Shown here piece after piece: positions 1 through 6,972 of a stretch of DNA of 14,690 nt; position 1 is the stretch's first letter, and each line of letters starts with the position of its first letter. Below the pieces are notes generated by a model, which was not told the origin of the DNA, searched no databases, and saw only the letters and a list, made by a program, of their open reading frames with translations. This DNA is from an uncultured Lachnospiraceae bacterium (GTDB taxonomy: Bacteria > Bacillota > Clostridia > Lachnospirales > Lachnospiraceae): positions 1 through 14,690 of the forward strand of contig OMRF01000231.1 in NCBI GenBank assembly GCA_900313435.1, given 5' to 3'. The translations under genes were made by a program, and so were the position numbers.

Positions 1-444
1 AGTATAATTGTTCTCGGCATAGGTGCTGTCATAAACCGATGAGACCTGAGAAGCCTTGTACTGCTTTCCGTCGATGGAGATCATCTTTTCTCCGTCAACC
101 TCAGTCACATAATCTACTATCCCGTCTACTGCCTTGCCATCCTCGTCCTTTACCTCGACATACTTTCCGACATAGTTTTGAATACTCGTATTCGTAATGG
201 ACTTTTCCATGTTCTGAAGGGATTCGACCTGGGATAATGTCGACATCTCCTTTACGTATTCTGTATTTGAGGTGGGCTCCATCGGATCCTGATACTGCAT
301 TTCAGCAACCAGGAGCTTTAAGAAAAGATCCTTGCTCTCGGATGCAGTCTTTTCCATACCTTTTCCTGTGGAGTTGCCTCCCGAAGCCTTATGGGCCTTA
401 TCCGATAATGCTACGCCATCCTTTATCTCCTGGATCAATGCCAT
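1..444 (-). CDS. flgD: FlgD, flagellar hook-capping / hook assembly protein (partial, C-terminus off the left edge)
   Basis: 148 codons are visible and the stop lies beyond the window. FlgD caps the growing hook and helps FlgE subunits polymerise; it is exported through the flagellar secretion system. The segment around residues 40-79 (DLFLKLLVAEMQYQDPMEP, then TEYVKEMSTLSQVESL) is the conserved FlgD N-terminal signature. Residues 91-140 (starting YVGKYVEV) look like the beta-rich region that follows it. The start is the ATG at 442-444, preceded by an AAGGAGA ribosome-binding site. The gene begins 15 bases after the fliK stop, so the two are probably co-transcribed and translationally linked. 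Many Firmicutes FlgD proteins are short (about 140 residues, from family knowledge). This one extends at least to 148, so whether it carries the longer C-terminal domain cannot be seen. The identification is firm. Confidence 0.95.
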   Translation of the reverse strand, partial: MALIQEIKDGVALSDKAHKASGGNSTGKGMEKTASESKDLFLKLLVAEMQYQDPMEPTSNTEYVKEMSTLSQVESLQNMEKSITNTSIQNYVGKYVEVKDEDGKAVDGIVDYVTEVDGEKMISIDGKQYKASQVSSVYDSTYAENNYT

Positions 445-459
445 GATATGTCTCCTTCC

Positions 460-2193
460 TTATGCGTTTATGTTCAATGTGCTTCCGTTTTCCCTCATGA
501 TACGGGCTGCAAGCAGCTCATCCTCGTTCAGATCCGTTATCGTGCCGCCTTCAAGCTCGTTCATGTTAAGTGACCTTACGCCCTGTCTCCTGCCATCATT
601 CCCATCAGTGGGATCAGCATCAGCCTTATTTCCCTCGGAAGAATTCATGTCATTTTTCGGAGCATTTCCCTCCTCGAGGTTTCTCTCAAACTCATGGGCA
701 TCTGCCGTGACAGTGACGCTCTCAACCTTAAGTCCCTGGGCCTCAAGATTGTTCTTTACTATAGCCATCTGCTCTTCCATGGCAGCGCGGACATTCTCGT
801 TCTGGATATTTATCCTGGCTGTGAGTTGTCCGTCCTGCTCGGATACATGGATTATCATCCTGCCAAGATTCTCGGGATTTAACTGTACCTCCATGGTCTT
901 AAGGGATTCAGTGATCACTGTCCTTACTCCCTGGACCATCTGGCGCGCTATGTCTGAAGGATTTATGCTCTGCTGGGTATAGGGTGTTACTGGAACCTCC
1001 GGAGTTTCTGTTAATGCTTCAGAGACAACGGTATTGTTGGTAAAGATGTTCGCATTTGCCGTATGCTCATTCCCGCTACCGCTCTGGCCCGATCCGAAAC
1101 TCTGATTCTGTTCCGGAGAGACATTCTTCAGGGGTTCCTTTTGAAGATCCTCTGTCTTTGCATCCTCTTTATCAACAGTCGTATCTTCTGCAACGCCTCT
1201 TGTCCTTTTTCTTTCAGATGTGACCGCCCCATCTTCGGAAGCAACTTCCTTTGCCCCATCTGACGAAGCTTCCTTAAAGGAAACCGTGGTGTCCTTTCCG
1301 TCCTTATCCACAACCTTCGTATCTTCACTTAAAGGCTCTTTGGTCCGTTCATTCAGGGGAGACATCTGACCTTTTTCAGGCACATCCTGCACCGCCGCAT
1401 CTTCCGACGGAACCGAAACTACAGAGTCCCCTTCCTTAACAGAAGCCACATCGTTATTTACGGGGGTTTCTTCCTCGGATTGAAGGGAAATATCGGAAAG
1501 CCCCGTCGCGGCATCATTTTGTTTCAGATCGGTCATGGTGGCTTCTTCCGGTATAACAGGCGCATTTATCATATTAAGTTCGGAAACCGAAAGTCCCGTC
1601 TCTTTAAAAAGCTCTTCCGAAAGCCCTGCGACCGAGTTTTTAAGCTCTAAAAAGCCATCCGTTAAAAGAAGCTCGGACTGTTCCGTAACTCCGGAGAGCT
1701 CCATGAAGAGCATGGAAAGCTTTGAGACATCCGAAAGGTCGACATAAGAAAGGGAAAGCTTATCCATTGCTTCTTCTATGTCTTCGTCCGACACGTCAAG
1801 AACCTTTTTTATCTCATCTTTGACATCGCTCTCAAATTTTTCAAGAGCGTCTTTCACCTTCCCGTCATAGGAGGGAGCATCGGCCTTCTTATCGTAAGAC
1901 TCATTCTTTATCCTGGAAGAAGCTCTCTCAAAGGATGCGTTTTCATTTTTTGAAACAGTGCGTGAAGAAATATCATTGACTGAAGAAAACGCGTCATTTT
2001 GTGAAGCGGTGTCAGCGCTTCTCATGTTTCCCGCACTTTTAAGATCCTGTATGGAGGTTGATATCTTTGCCGTGATCACGGCGTTGAAATCCCCGGAGCC
2101 TGACCCTTCAAGGTCACGGAGCTTCTTGTAGCTTCCGACGCTCAAATCAGGAGTATTGTTCAAGGTAATGCCAAATGCATCCGCTGCGCTCAT
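460..2193 (-). CDS. fliK: FliK, flagellar hook-length control protein
   Basis: 577 residues. FliK is the exported molecular ruler that ends hook growth and switches the export gate to filament substrates. Residues about 410-500 form the Flg_hook domain, with the hallmark segment VQLNPENLGRMIIHV followed by ARINIQNENVRAAMEEQ. The N-terminal 400 residues are low-complexity, rich in Ser, Asp, Glu, Lys and Val, as expected for the stretched ruler part. They include a helical section at about 111-205 and an extended hydrophilic section at about 215-380. A further 75 or so residues follow the hook domain, hydrophilic at first (about 505-540). The start ATG (2191-2193) has the upstream site GAAAGGA. 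It lies 143 bp after the ylxF-like gene, the longest gap in the operon, and that gap carries a sigma-28-type promoter (2296-2323). flgD follows after 15 bp. Rapid divergence outside the C-terminal domain is normal for this family. Confidence 0.93.
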   Translation of the reverse strand: MSAADAFGITLNNTPDLSVGSYKKLRDLEGSGSGDFNAVITAKISTSIQDLKSAGNMRSADTASQNDAFSSVNDISSRTVSKNENASFERASSRIKNESYDKKADAPSYDGKVKDALEKFESDVKDEIKKVLDVSDEDIEEAMDKLSLSYVDLSDVSKLSMLFMELSGVTEQSELLLTDGFLELKNSVAGLSEELFKETGLSVSELNMINAPVIPEEATMTDLKQNDAATGLSDISLQSEEETPVNNDVASVKEGDSVVSVPSEDAAVQDVPEKGQMSPLNERTKEPLSEDTKVVDKDGKDTTVSFKEASSDGAKEVASEDGAVTSERKRTRGVAEDTTVDKEDAKTEDLQKEPLKNVSPEQNQSFGSGQSGSGNEHTANANIFTNNTVVSEALTETPEVPVTPYTQQSINPSDIARQMVQGVRTVITESLKTMEVQLNPENLGRMIIHVSEQDGQLTARINIQNENVRAAMEEQMAIVKNNLEAQGLKVESVTVTADAHEFERNLEEGNAPKNDMNSSEGNKADADPTDGNDGRRQGVRSLNMNELEGGTITDLNEDELLAARIMRENGSTLNINA

Positions 2194-2244
2194 CTTTAAA
2201 TCCTTTCAATAGTGATCCAAAGCGCCGTCCCGTGGCAGAAGCAA

Positions 2245-2264
2245 CTTTGCACTCCCTTGCAAAG
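2245..2264 (-). other. Hairpin in the fliK 5' leader
   Basis: Perfect 7-bp inverted repeat: CTTTGCA, a 6-base loop, then TGCAAAG, read on the minus strand. It lies about 51 bases before the fliK start, downstream of the sigma-28-type promoter, so it would be in the leader RNA. No T-run follows, so it is not an intrinsic terminator. It could be an RNA-processing or stability element, or a protein-binding palindrome. Its function is unknown. Confidence 0.5.
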
Positions 2265-2295
2265 AGGAAAAGAAAGATACATCTTTTCAAGACTT

Positions 2296-2323
2296 TTATC
2301 GGACAGGCCACAAAAAAACTTTA
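2296..2323 (-). promoter_or_regulatory. Sigma-28 (SigD/FliA)-type promoter upstream of fliK
   Basis: On the minus strand the -35 element reads TAAAGTTT (2316-2323) and the -10 element TCCGATAA (2296-2303), separated by 12 bases. The known consensus for the flagellar sigma factor is TAAAGTTT-N11-GCCGATAA in enterics and TAAA-N15-GCCGATAT in Bacillus. The match is 8/8 in the first box and 7/8 in the second, with a spacer one base longer. It sits in the only sizeable gap inside the flagellar operon. The predicted transcript would start near 2288 and give fliK a leader of about 95 bases. Functional status is inferred from the match and position. Confidence 0.75.
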
Positions 2324-2336
2324 TAGACTTTTTTCC

Positions 2337-3167
2337 TTACTTAGGATTCATTATTGCGGTGACTGATGCTGCGATCTCAGGATCCATAGCTCCAAGGATA
2401 TTTCCCCTGGAGGTCGCGCTCATTGCGTTCAATATCTTTGCTACAAGAGAGAGATTGTTTGTCATTGTATCAAAGATCGCCGCCGCCTGCTTGGGCTTCA
2501 TCTCTGAATAAGCCTTTGCGTATTCTTCGACCTTCTTGTCTGAGGTTTCCTGTCCTACCACCTGTCTGTAGAGAGCCGCTGCATTCTCCGGCTCTATCTC
2601 CTCATAATACTTCCTGTATTCTGATGTTGAAGGAGCATTGTTGTTGTATACGACATCCTCGTACCATTCCTGCTTCTCCTTCTCGAATTTCGCCTCATTT
2701 TCCTTATAGGTAATAAGCTCCGCTGCCTTCGCCTGAAGATCCGCAAGGGTCGCGGAATCAGTATTGCCCTTTTCTTTAAGATCTGCGATCTCTGCTTCAA
2801 GAGCTTTTATCCGTGCGACCGCCTCCTCCATGGTAGCAAAGCGGTAAGCCTGATCCTCCTCCGAATACTCCTTCACTTCGGGAAGTATCTTATTGATGAT
2901 AGGCACATTCTTGAATATCGGATACATAACGGTAGAGCCGAAGCCACCCACATCAGTCTTTACGATCAGAGCGAATATGGCAAGCCAGATGATGATTATC
3001 AGTATGGCAACGATGAATACGACGAAGCCTCCGCCCTTTTTCTCTTCGCCGTCACCGTCATCGCCTTTTTTTCCCTTCTTTTTCTTCTTCTTGCCCTTCG
3101 TATCCTCTGCGGTATCGCTATTTCCCTCAGCGGGTACGTTCTTTTTTGCCTTGGTCTGGTCTGCCAT
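2337..3167 (-). CDS. YlxF/MotE-like membrane protein with MgtE-N-like C-terminal domain
   Basis: 276 residues. The N-terminus (1-46) is highly charged, with lysine-rich and acidic tracts, and precedes one membrane segment at about 47-70 (FVVFIVAILIIII onward). Residues about 104-170 are predicted coiled coil (heptad-like EEAVARIKALEAEIADL). The C-terminal part (about 182-274) has the helical repeat of the MgtE N-terminal/FliG-like domain: KPKQAAAIFDTM, then LVAKILNAM and RGNILGAMDPEIAA. This architecture and its place between fliJ and fliK match Bacillus YlxF and the MotE chaperone family, in which some members assist a flagellar motor component. Bacillus YlxF is about 200 residues, so this one is longer. 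The ATG (3165-3167) follows the fliJ stop after one base and has GAGGAAGG as ribosome-binding site. The family is fairly sure; the exact role here is not. Confidence 0.85.
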   Translation of the reverse strand: MADQTKAKKNVPAEGNSDTAEDTKGKKKKKKGKKGDDGDGEEKKGGGFVVFIVAILIIIIWLAIFALIVKTDVGGFGSTVMYPIFKNVPIINKILPEVKEYSEEDQAYRFATMEEAVARIKALEAEIADLKEKGNTDSATLADLQAKAAELITYKENEAKFEKEKQEWYEDVVYNNNAPSTSEYRKYYEEIEPENAAALYRQVVGQETSDKKVEEYAKAYSEMKPKQAAAIFDTMTNNLSLVAKILNAMSATSRGNILGAMDPEIAASVTAIMNPK

Positions 3168-3168
3168 T

Positions 3169-3621
3169 TCAACCTTCCTCTTTAGTCACGGAATGGGTAT
3201 AGCTCGTAAGCTCGTCTATTTCCTTTATCTCTTCGGCCTTCAGTTCTTCCTTGAACCTTTCAAAGGCATGTTCTCTCAGCTTTTCGTGAGTCTTTCTGTC
3301 CTTCATCACGCTGTCAAGCCGCTTTCTTTCCTCATCAAGAGCCTTCTCCGCCTTCTGCACATTGATAAGCTGCTCCCTTATGAGGGATCGCATAGCATCT
3401 ATCGAATTCCTGCAACGCGAGATCTTTTTAAGATCCAGGATCCCATGCATAAGATCAGACAGCTGCTTCTCATAAGAGGCTCTGCGGACGATCAGCTCCT
3501 GAAGCTTGTTCTGCTCCTCCTTCAGGGCATTTGCGGCAAGCGTGTAGGCGATCTTTTCCTGCTCTTCAAGCTTTTGCTTGAGCACAAGAACATTTTGCAT
3601 CCTGTAAACGAATTTTGCCAC
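3169..3621 (-). CDS. fliJ: FliJ, flagellar export ATPase-complex central stalk protein
   Basis: 150 residues, close to the usual 140-150. FliJ is a soluble antiparallel coiled coil that inserts into the FliI hexamer and links ATP hydrolysis to the export gate. It may also escort chaperones. The N-terminus (MAKFVYRMQNVLVLKQKLEEQ) is typical of the family. The rest is almost entirely charged alpha-helix, with Lys/Glu-rich heptads at about 12-65 and 75-140. I chose the GTG at 3619-3621 as start because AAGAGGAG lies about 8 bases upstream and it keeps the conserved FxYR-x-QNVL beginning; the next Met (residue 8) would cut into it. It starts 14 bases after the fliI stop, and its own end carries the ribosome-binding site for the next gene. 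Confidence 0.9.
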   Translation of the reverse strand: MAKFVYRMQNVLVLKQKLEEQEKIAYTLAANALKEEQNKLQELIVRRASYEKQLSDLMHGILDLKKISRCRNSIDAMRSLIREQLINVQKAEKALDEERKRLDSVMKDRKTHEKLREHAFERFKEELKAEEIKEIDELTSYTHSVTKEEG

Positions 3622-3635
3622 TTCTTATTCTCCTC

Positions 3636-4961
3636 TTAAGCATCGGGAGCAGGTACAGGATCGGGCGGAAACATCTCTTCAAGACGCTTTATCTCATCCT
3701 CAAAGGTAAATTTTTCGTCAGTCGCCTGAAGGAGATACCCGTTCACCTCGTCTATCTTAGAGATTGCAAAATCAATATTCTTGTTCGAACCCTTTCTGTA
3801 AGCACCGATGTTTATCAGGTCCTCTGCCTCATGATAAGTCGCCATAACGTTTTTCAGCTTTCCGGCAGATTTTTTGTGTTCCTTGTCCGCCACAGCGGAC
3901 ATAACTCTCGAGATGGAAGCCAGGACATCGATTGCGGGATAATGATTCTTCTGCGCAAGAGAGCGGTTCAAAACTATGTGGCCGTCTAAGATGGAGCGTG
4001 CGGTATCGGTGATGGGCTCATTGAAATCGTCTCCGTCTACAAGCACCGTATAAAGTCCGGTGATGGAGCCCTCGGCGGCATTTCCCGCGCGTTCCAAAAG
4101 CTTGGGGAGTTCAGCGTAGATGCTTGGCGGATAGCCTCTCGTCACAGGCGGTTCGCCTGTCGCAAGTCCGATCTCACGCTGGGCCATGCAAAATCGGGTG
4201 AGGGAGTCCATCATTAGGAGGACATCCTTTCCCTGATCACGGAAATACTCGGCTATGGCGGTCGCAGTCTTCGCGGCCTTCTGACGGATCAGAGCCGGTT
4301 TGTCACTTGTCGCGATGACGACCACCGACCTCTTCATTCCCTCGGGGCCTAGATCGTGTTCAACAAATTCGCGGACCTCACGTCCACGCTCTCCGATGAG
4401 CGCAAGCACCGTAATGTCTGCTCTTGTGTTTCTTGCAAACATCCCCATCAGAGTGGACTTTCCGACACCGGAGCCTGCAAATATCCCGATACGCTGACCC
4501 TTCCCCACCGTGATGAGGCCATCAACCGCCTTCACGCCAAGAGGAAGGGGTTCCTTGATTATCACCCTTGACATAGGATCCGGAGGCTCCTCCACCGCCG
4601 GATAGTAATGCTTGAAGCGGATGGGCTCATCAGTATCGGTAGGCTGTCCTATCCCGTCAAGGGTGTGCCCCAAAAGTTCTTCCCCAACAGGGATCATCAA
4701 GGGCTTTCCCGTGTTTTCAACGAGACAGCCAATCTTGATCCCTTCGGTCTCCTCATAGGGCATGAGTATCAATCTCTTGTCCCGGAAGCCGACAACCTCA
4801 GCCATTATCACTTTTCCGTCATCAACCAGTATCCTGCAAAGGTCGTTCAGCTTTGCCTCTGGGCCTACCGATTCTATCGTAAGCCCGACTACCTTCATAA
4901 CCTTTCCAAGATGGCGGTAATGGGGATTATTCAATACACTGTAGTATTTCGAGGTATCCAT
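3636..4961 (-). CDS. fliI: FliI, flagellar protein-export ATPase
   Basis: 441 residues, the normal family length. FliI is a cytoplasmic hexameric ATPase, related to F1-ATPase beta, that energises type III export of rod, hook and filament subunits. Visible motifs are the Walker A loop GSGVGKST at 163-170; GERGREV at 190-196, with the likely catalytic Glu191; Walker B LLMMDSLTR at 248-256; and the long family signature around 260-293 (QREIGLATGEPPVTRGYPPS, then YAELPKLLERAG). The N-terminal beta domain covers about 20-95. The ATG (4959-4961) shares its A with the fliH stop codon (TAATG), so translation is coupled; an AGGA sequence lies just upstream. It is flanked by its regulators fliH and fliJ, as in other flagellar operons. 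All catalytic elements look intact. Confidence 0.97.
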   Translation of the reverse strand: MDTSKYYSVLNNPHYRHLGKVMKVVGLTIESVGPEAKLNDLCRILVDDGKVIMAEVVGFRDKRLILMPYEETEGIKIGCLVENTGKPLMIPVGEELLGHTLDGIGQPTDTDEPIRFKHYYPAVEEPPDPMSRVIIKEPLPLGVKAVDGLITVGKGQRIGIFAGSGVGKSTLMGMFARNTRADITVLALIGERGREVREFVEHDLGPEGMKRSVVVIATSDKPALIRQKAAKTATAIAEYFRDQGKDVLLMMDSLTRFCMAQREIGLATGEPPVTRGYPPSIYAELPKLLERAGNAAEGSITGLYTVLVDGDDFNEPITDTARSILDGHIVLNRSLAQKNHYPAIDVLASISRVMSAVADKEHKKSAGKLKNVMATYHEAEDLINIGAYRKGSNKNIDFAISKIDEVNGYLLQATDEKFTFEDEIKRLEEMFPPDPVPAPDA

Positions 4962-5929
4962 TATCCTATACTCAAGGCTTTCAGATCCTTTACAAGGCTT
5001 TCAATCTCTGTCGAGATTGAGCAGTCATAAACCCCTCCGTCAGTTTCTATAAGGCAGCTGCCTTGCGAAAGCGCAGGATCCTCAATGATATCAAGGGAAA
5101 TGCTCTCCCCGACCTTTTCCTTCAGATAGGCTTTTTTCTCATTGACTGCAACGATATCAGCGCTGCTTACATGGATCAGATATTCCCTTGAATTCTCTAT
5201 CCCTGAGAGAGCGTTTTCTATCAGCTTTTGAAGTATCTCTTTCTTTTCCGAAAACTCGATGGAAAAAAACTGTGAAAAGATGTCAAGGATCGTATCCAAA
5301 AGATCGCTTTCCATCTCTTCGGCTTTCCTTAAGTATTCGTTCTTCAGCTCTTCCTCTTTGTCATCAAGAGCCTTTTCCTTGTCCGAATACTCATTAAGCG
5401 CCGTTATCTGCCCTTCCTTGTAGCCTTCCTGCCTTCCCTCCTCCATGGCGTTTGACTTTAGGGCACCTGCCTTTTCTTCGGCATCAGCAAGTATCTGGTC
5501 TGCCTGCTCATTTGCTTCTTCTATTATCCTTTCAGCCTCTAAGCGGGCAGACTCTAAAAGTTCCTCAGGAGAAAGCTGCATTTCGGGAGGGTTTGTCCCG
5601 CCTTCACCTTCATACTCTTCCTCATAGGCTTCGTCACCCGGAAGGATCGGTAGATTATCTTCAGACATCGCAAAAAGAGGATTTCCGTCCGAATCGACAG
5701 GGATTATCACATTTCCCTCCTCGTCTTTGGGATAAGTGACTGTCCCGTCTTCCGCAGTTTCTACCTGTTCAAGATACTGCGCGATCAGGATCTTCCGGTT
5801 TTCCTCTTTCCTCCTTGCGGCCTTTTCTCTGTATCTTTCGACCGCCTCCTCCATCCTTTCGTTTGAATCTATGAGGACGGAGTCTTCGCTTTGCTGCTGG
5901 ACAAAATATCTTATTACTCTCTCAGACAA
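4961..5929 (-). CDS. fliH: FliH, negative regulator/stator of the flagellar export ATPase
   Basis: 322 residues from the start I prefer. FliH dimerises through a long coiled coil and holds FliI at the export gate and C ring. Evidence, numbered from this start: a glycine-repeat helix GxxxGxxxG at about 165-173 (EEGRQEGYKEG), long Glu/Ala/Lys coiled coils on both sides (about 122-165 and 180-210), and a C-terminal FliH/VATP-E-like domain (about 215-320). Residues about 58-115 form an unusual acidic Gly/Pro-rich insertion with DxxGNxxxP-like units. Two starts are possible: GTG at 5939-5941 (326 residues) or TTG at 5927-5929. I chose TTG because a near-perfect GGAGGTGA site ends 8 bases before it, whereas the GTG lies inside that site. 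An in-frame stop just upstream excludes longer forms. It overlaps the end of fliG by 8 bases and fliI by 1 base. Confidence 0.85.
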   Translation of the reverse strand: MSERVIRYFVQQQSEDSVLIDSNERMEEAVERYREKAARRKEENRKILIAQYLEQVETAEDGTVTYPKDEEGNVIIPVDSDGNPLFAMSEDNLPILPGDEAYEEEYEGEGGTNPPEMQLSPEELLESARLEAERIIEEANEQADQILADAEEKAGALKSNAMEEGRQEGYKEGQITALNEYSDKEKALDDKEEELKNEYLRKAEEMESDLLDTILDIFSQFFSIEFSEKKEILQKLIENALSGIENSREYLIHVSSADIVAVNEKKAYLKEKVGESISLDIIEDPALSQGSCLIETDGGVYDCSISTEIESLVKDLKALSIG

Positions 5930-6935
5930 CCAGATCGTCACCTCCGCCCCTGGAGATTACGATCTCACCGGCATCCTCAAGCTTTCTGATGATGCCGACG
6001 ATCTTCTGCTGGGCTTCCTCCACGTCTTTCATACGTACAGGTCCCATAAATTCCATATCTTCCTTGATCATTGCCGCGAGACGCTGGGACAGGTTCTTGA
6101 AGATGACATTCTGAACCTCTTCGTTCGCGCCCTTCAAAGCAGTCGCGATATCCTTGTTCTCCACCTCTCGAAGGACTCTCTGGATCGCGCGGTCATCCAG
6201 GAGCATAACATCCTCGAAGACGAACATCTTCTTCCGGATCTCCTCGGCAAGCTCGGGTTCTTCGATCTCGAGGGATTCCATGATCCGCTTCTCTGTCCCT
6301 CGGTCGACGGTATTCAAGATGCTTACGATAGCATCCACACCGCCTGCCATAGTGTAATCCTGCGATACGATGGAGGAAAGCTTCTTTTCAAGAACTCTCT
6401 CAACCTCCTTGATAACTTCGGGAGAGGTACGGTCCATCATGGCGATCCTCTTAGCAACATCAGCCTGCTTTTCCGATGACAGAGCTGAAAGGATCATAGC
6501 GGATTGCTGCGCCGAAAGATAAGAAAGTATCATAGCGATGGTCTGCGGATGCTCGTCCTGAATGAAGTTCAAAACCTGTGAAGGCTCTGTCTTCCTGATG
6601 AACTCAAAAGGACGCACCTGAAGAGATGCGGTAAGACGCGTTATGACATCAGCCGCCTTGTCAGTTCCAAGTGATTTTTCAAGGAGCTCCTTCGCATAGC
6701 CAATACCACCCTCTGCTATATACTGCTGGGCAAGACATATCTGATAGAACTCGTTTATGACCTCTTCCTTGATATCGGGAGCGACGCTTCTGGTATTTGC
6801 TATCTCAAGCGTCAGTTCTTCGATCTCATCTTCTTTGAGGTGTTTGAAGATCTCGGAGGACTTTTCCGGTCCGAGTGTTATGAGCAGGACTGCAGCCTTC
6901 TGCACTCCGGTCATTTCTGAGGTCTTTTCAGCCAT
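5922..6935 (-). CDS. fliG: FliG, flagellar motor switch protein
   Basis: 337 residues, the usual length. FliG sits on the cytoplasmic face of the MS ring, binds FliF through its N-domain, and transmits stator torque and CheY-dependent switching through its middle and C-domains. Visible motifs are the N-terminal helix QKAAVLLITLGPE (12-24), the middle-domain EHPQTIA signature (128-134), the hinge glycines GGV (198-200), the C-terminal FVFEDVMLLDDRAIQRVLRE segment (238-257) with the charged torque helix, and MGPVRMKDVEEAQ (297-309). The ATG at 6933-6935 is preceded by an AGAGAAAG sequence, a rather weak ribosome-binding site. It starts 37 bases after the fliF stop; its stop lies inside the start region of fliH. 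Nothing is missing compared with the family. Confidence 0.97.
   Translation of the reverse strand: MAEKTSEMTGVQKAAVLLITLGPEKSSEIFKHLKEDEIEELTLEIANTRSVAPDIKEEVINEFYQICLAQQYIAEGGIGYAKELLEKSLGTDKAADVITRLTASLQVRPFEFIRKTEPSQVLNFIQDEHPQTIAMILSYLSAQQSAMILSALSSEKQADVAKRIAMMDRTSPEVIKEVERVLEKKLSSIVSQDYTMAGGVDAIVSILNTVDRGTEKRIMESLEIEEPELAEEIRKKMFVFEDVMLLDDRAIQRVLREVENKDIATALKGANEEVQNVIFKNLSQRLAAMIKEDMEFMGPVRMKDVEEAQQKIVGIIRKLEDAGEIVISRGGGDDLVV
5938..5945 (-). promoter_or_regulatory. fliH Shine-Dalgarno site inside the fliG 3' end
   Basis: The minus strand reads GGAGGTGA at 5945-5938, a near-perfect anti-16S match inside the last codons of fliG. It is 8 bases from the TTG at 5929 but overlaps the GTG at 5941, so it decides between the two possible fliH starts in favour of the TTG. 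Confidence 0.6.
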
Positions 6936-6972
6936 AGGTTCTTTCTCTTAATATCATATGATCTTTAGGGTA

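Noticed and set aside
332..982. Plus-strand open frame of 216 codons opposite fliK
   Set aside because: It has no recognisable family and no ribosome-binding site. Its composition mirrors the Ser/Asp-rich fliK frame on the other strand, where the Flg_hook domain is unmistakable.
2893..3639. Plus-strand open frame of 248 codons opposite ylxF and fliJ
   Set aside because: Its Pro/Phe-rich runs are the complement of the lysine-rich tail of the YlxF-like protein. The minus-strand genes are well supported.
5736..6479. Plus-strand open frame of 247 codons opposite fliH/fliG
   Set aside because: Shadow of two conserved genes, crossing their junction, with no ribosome-binding site and no recognisable domain.
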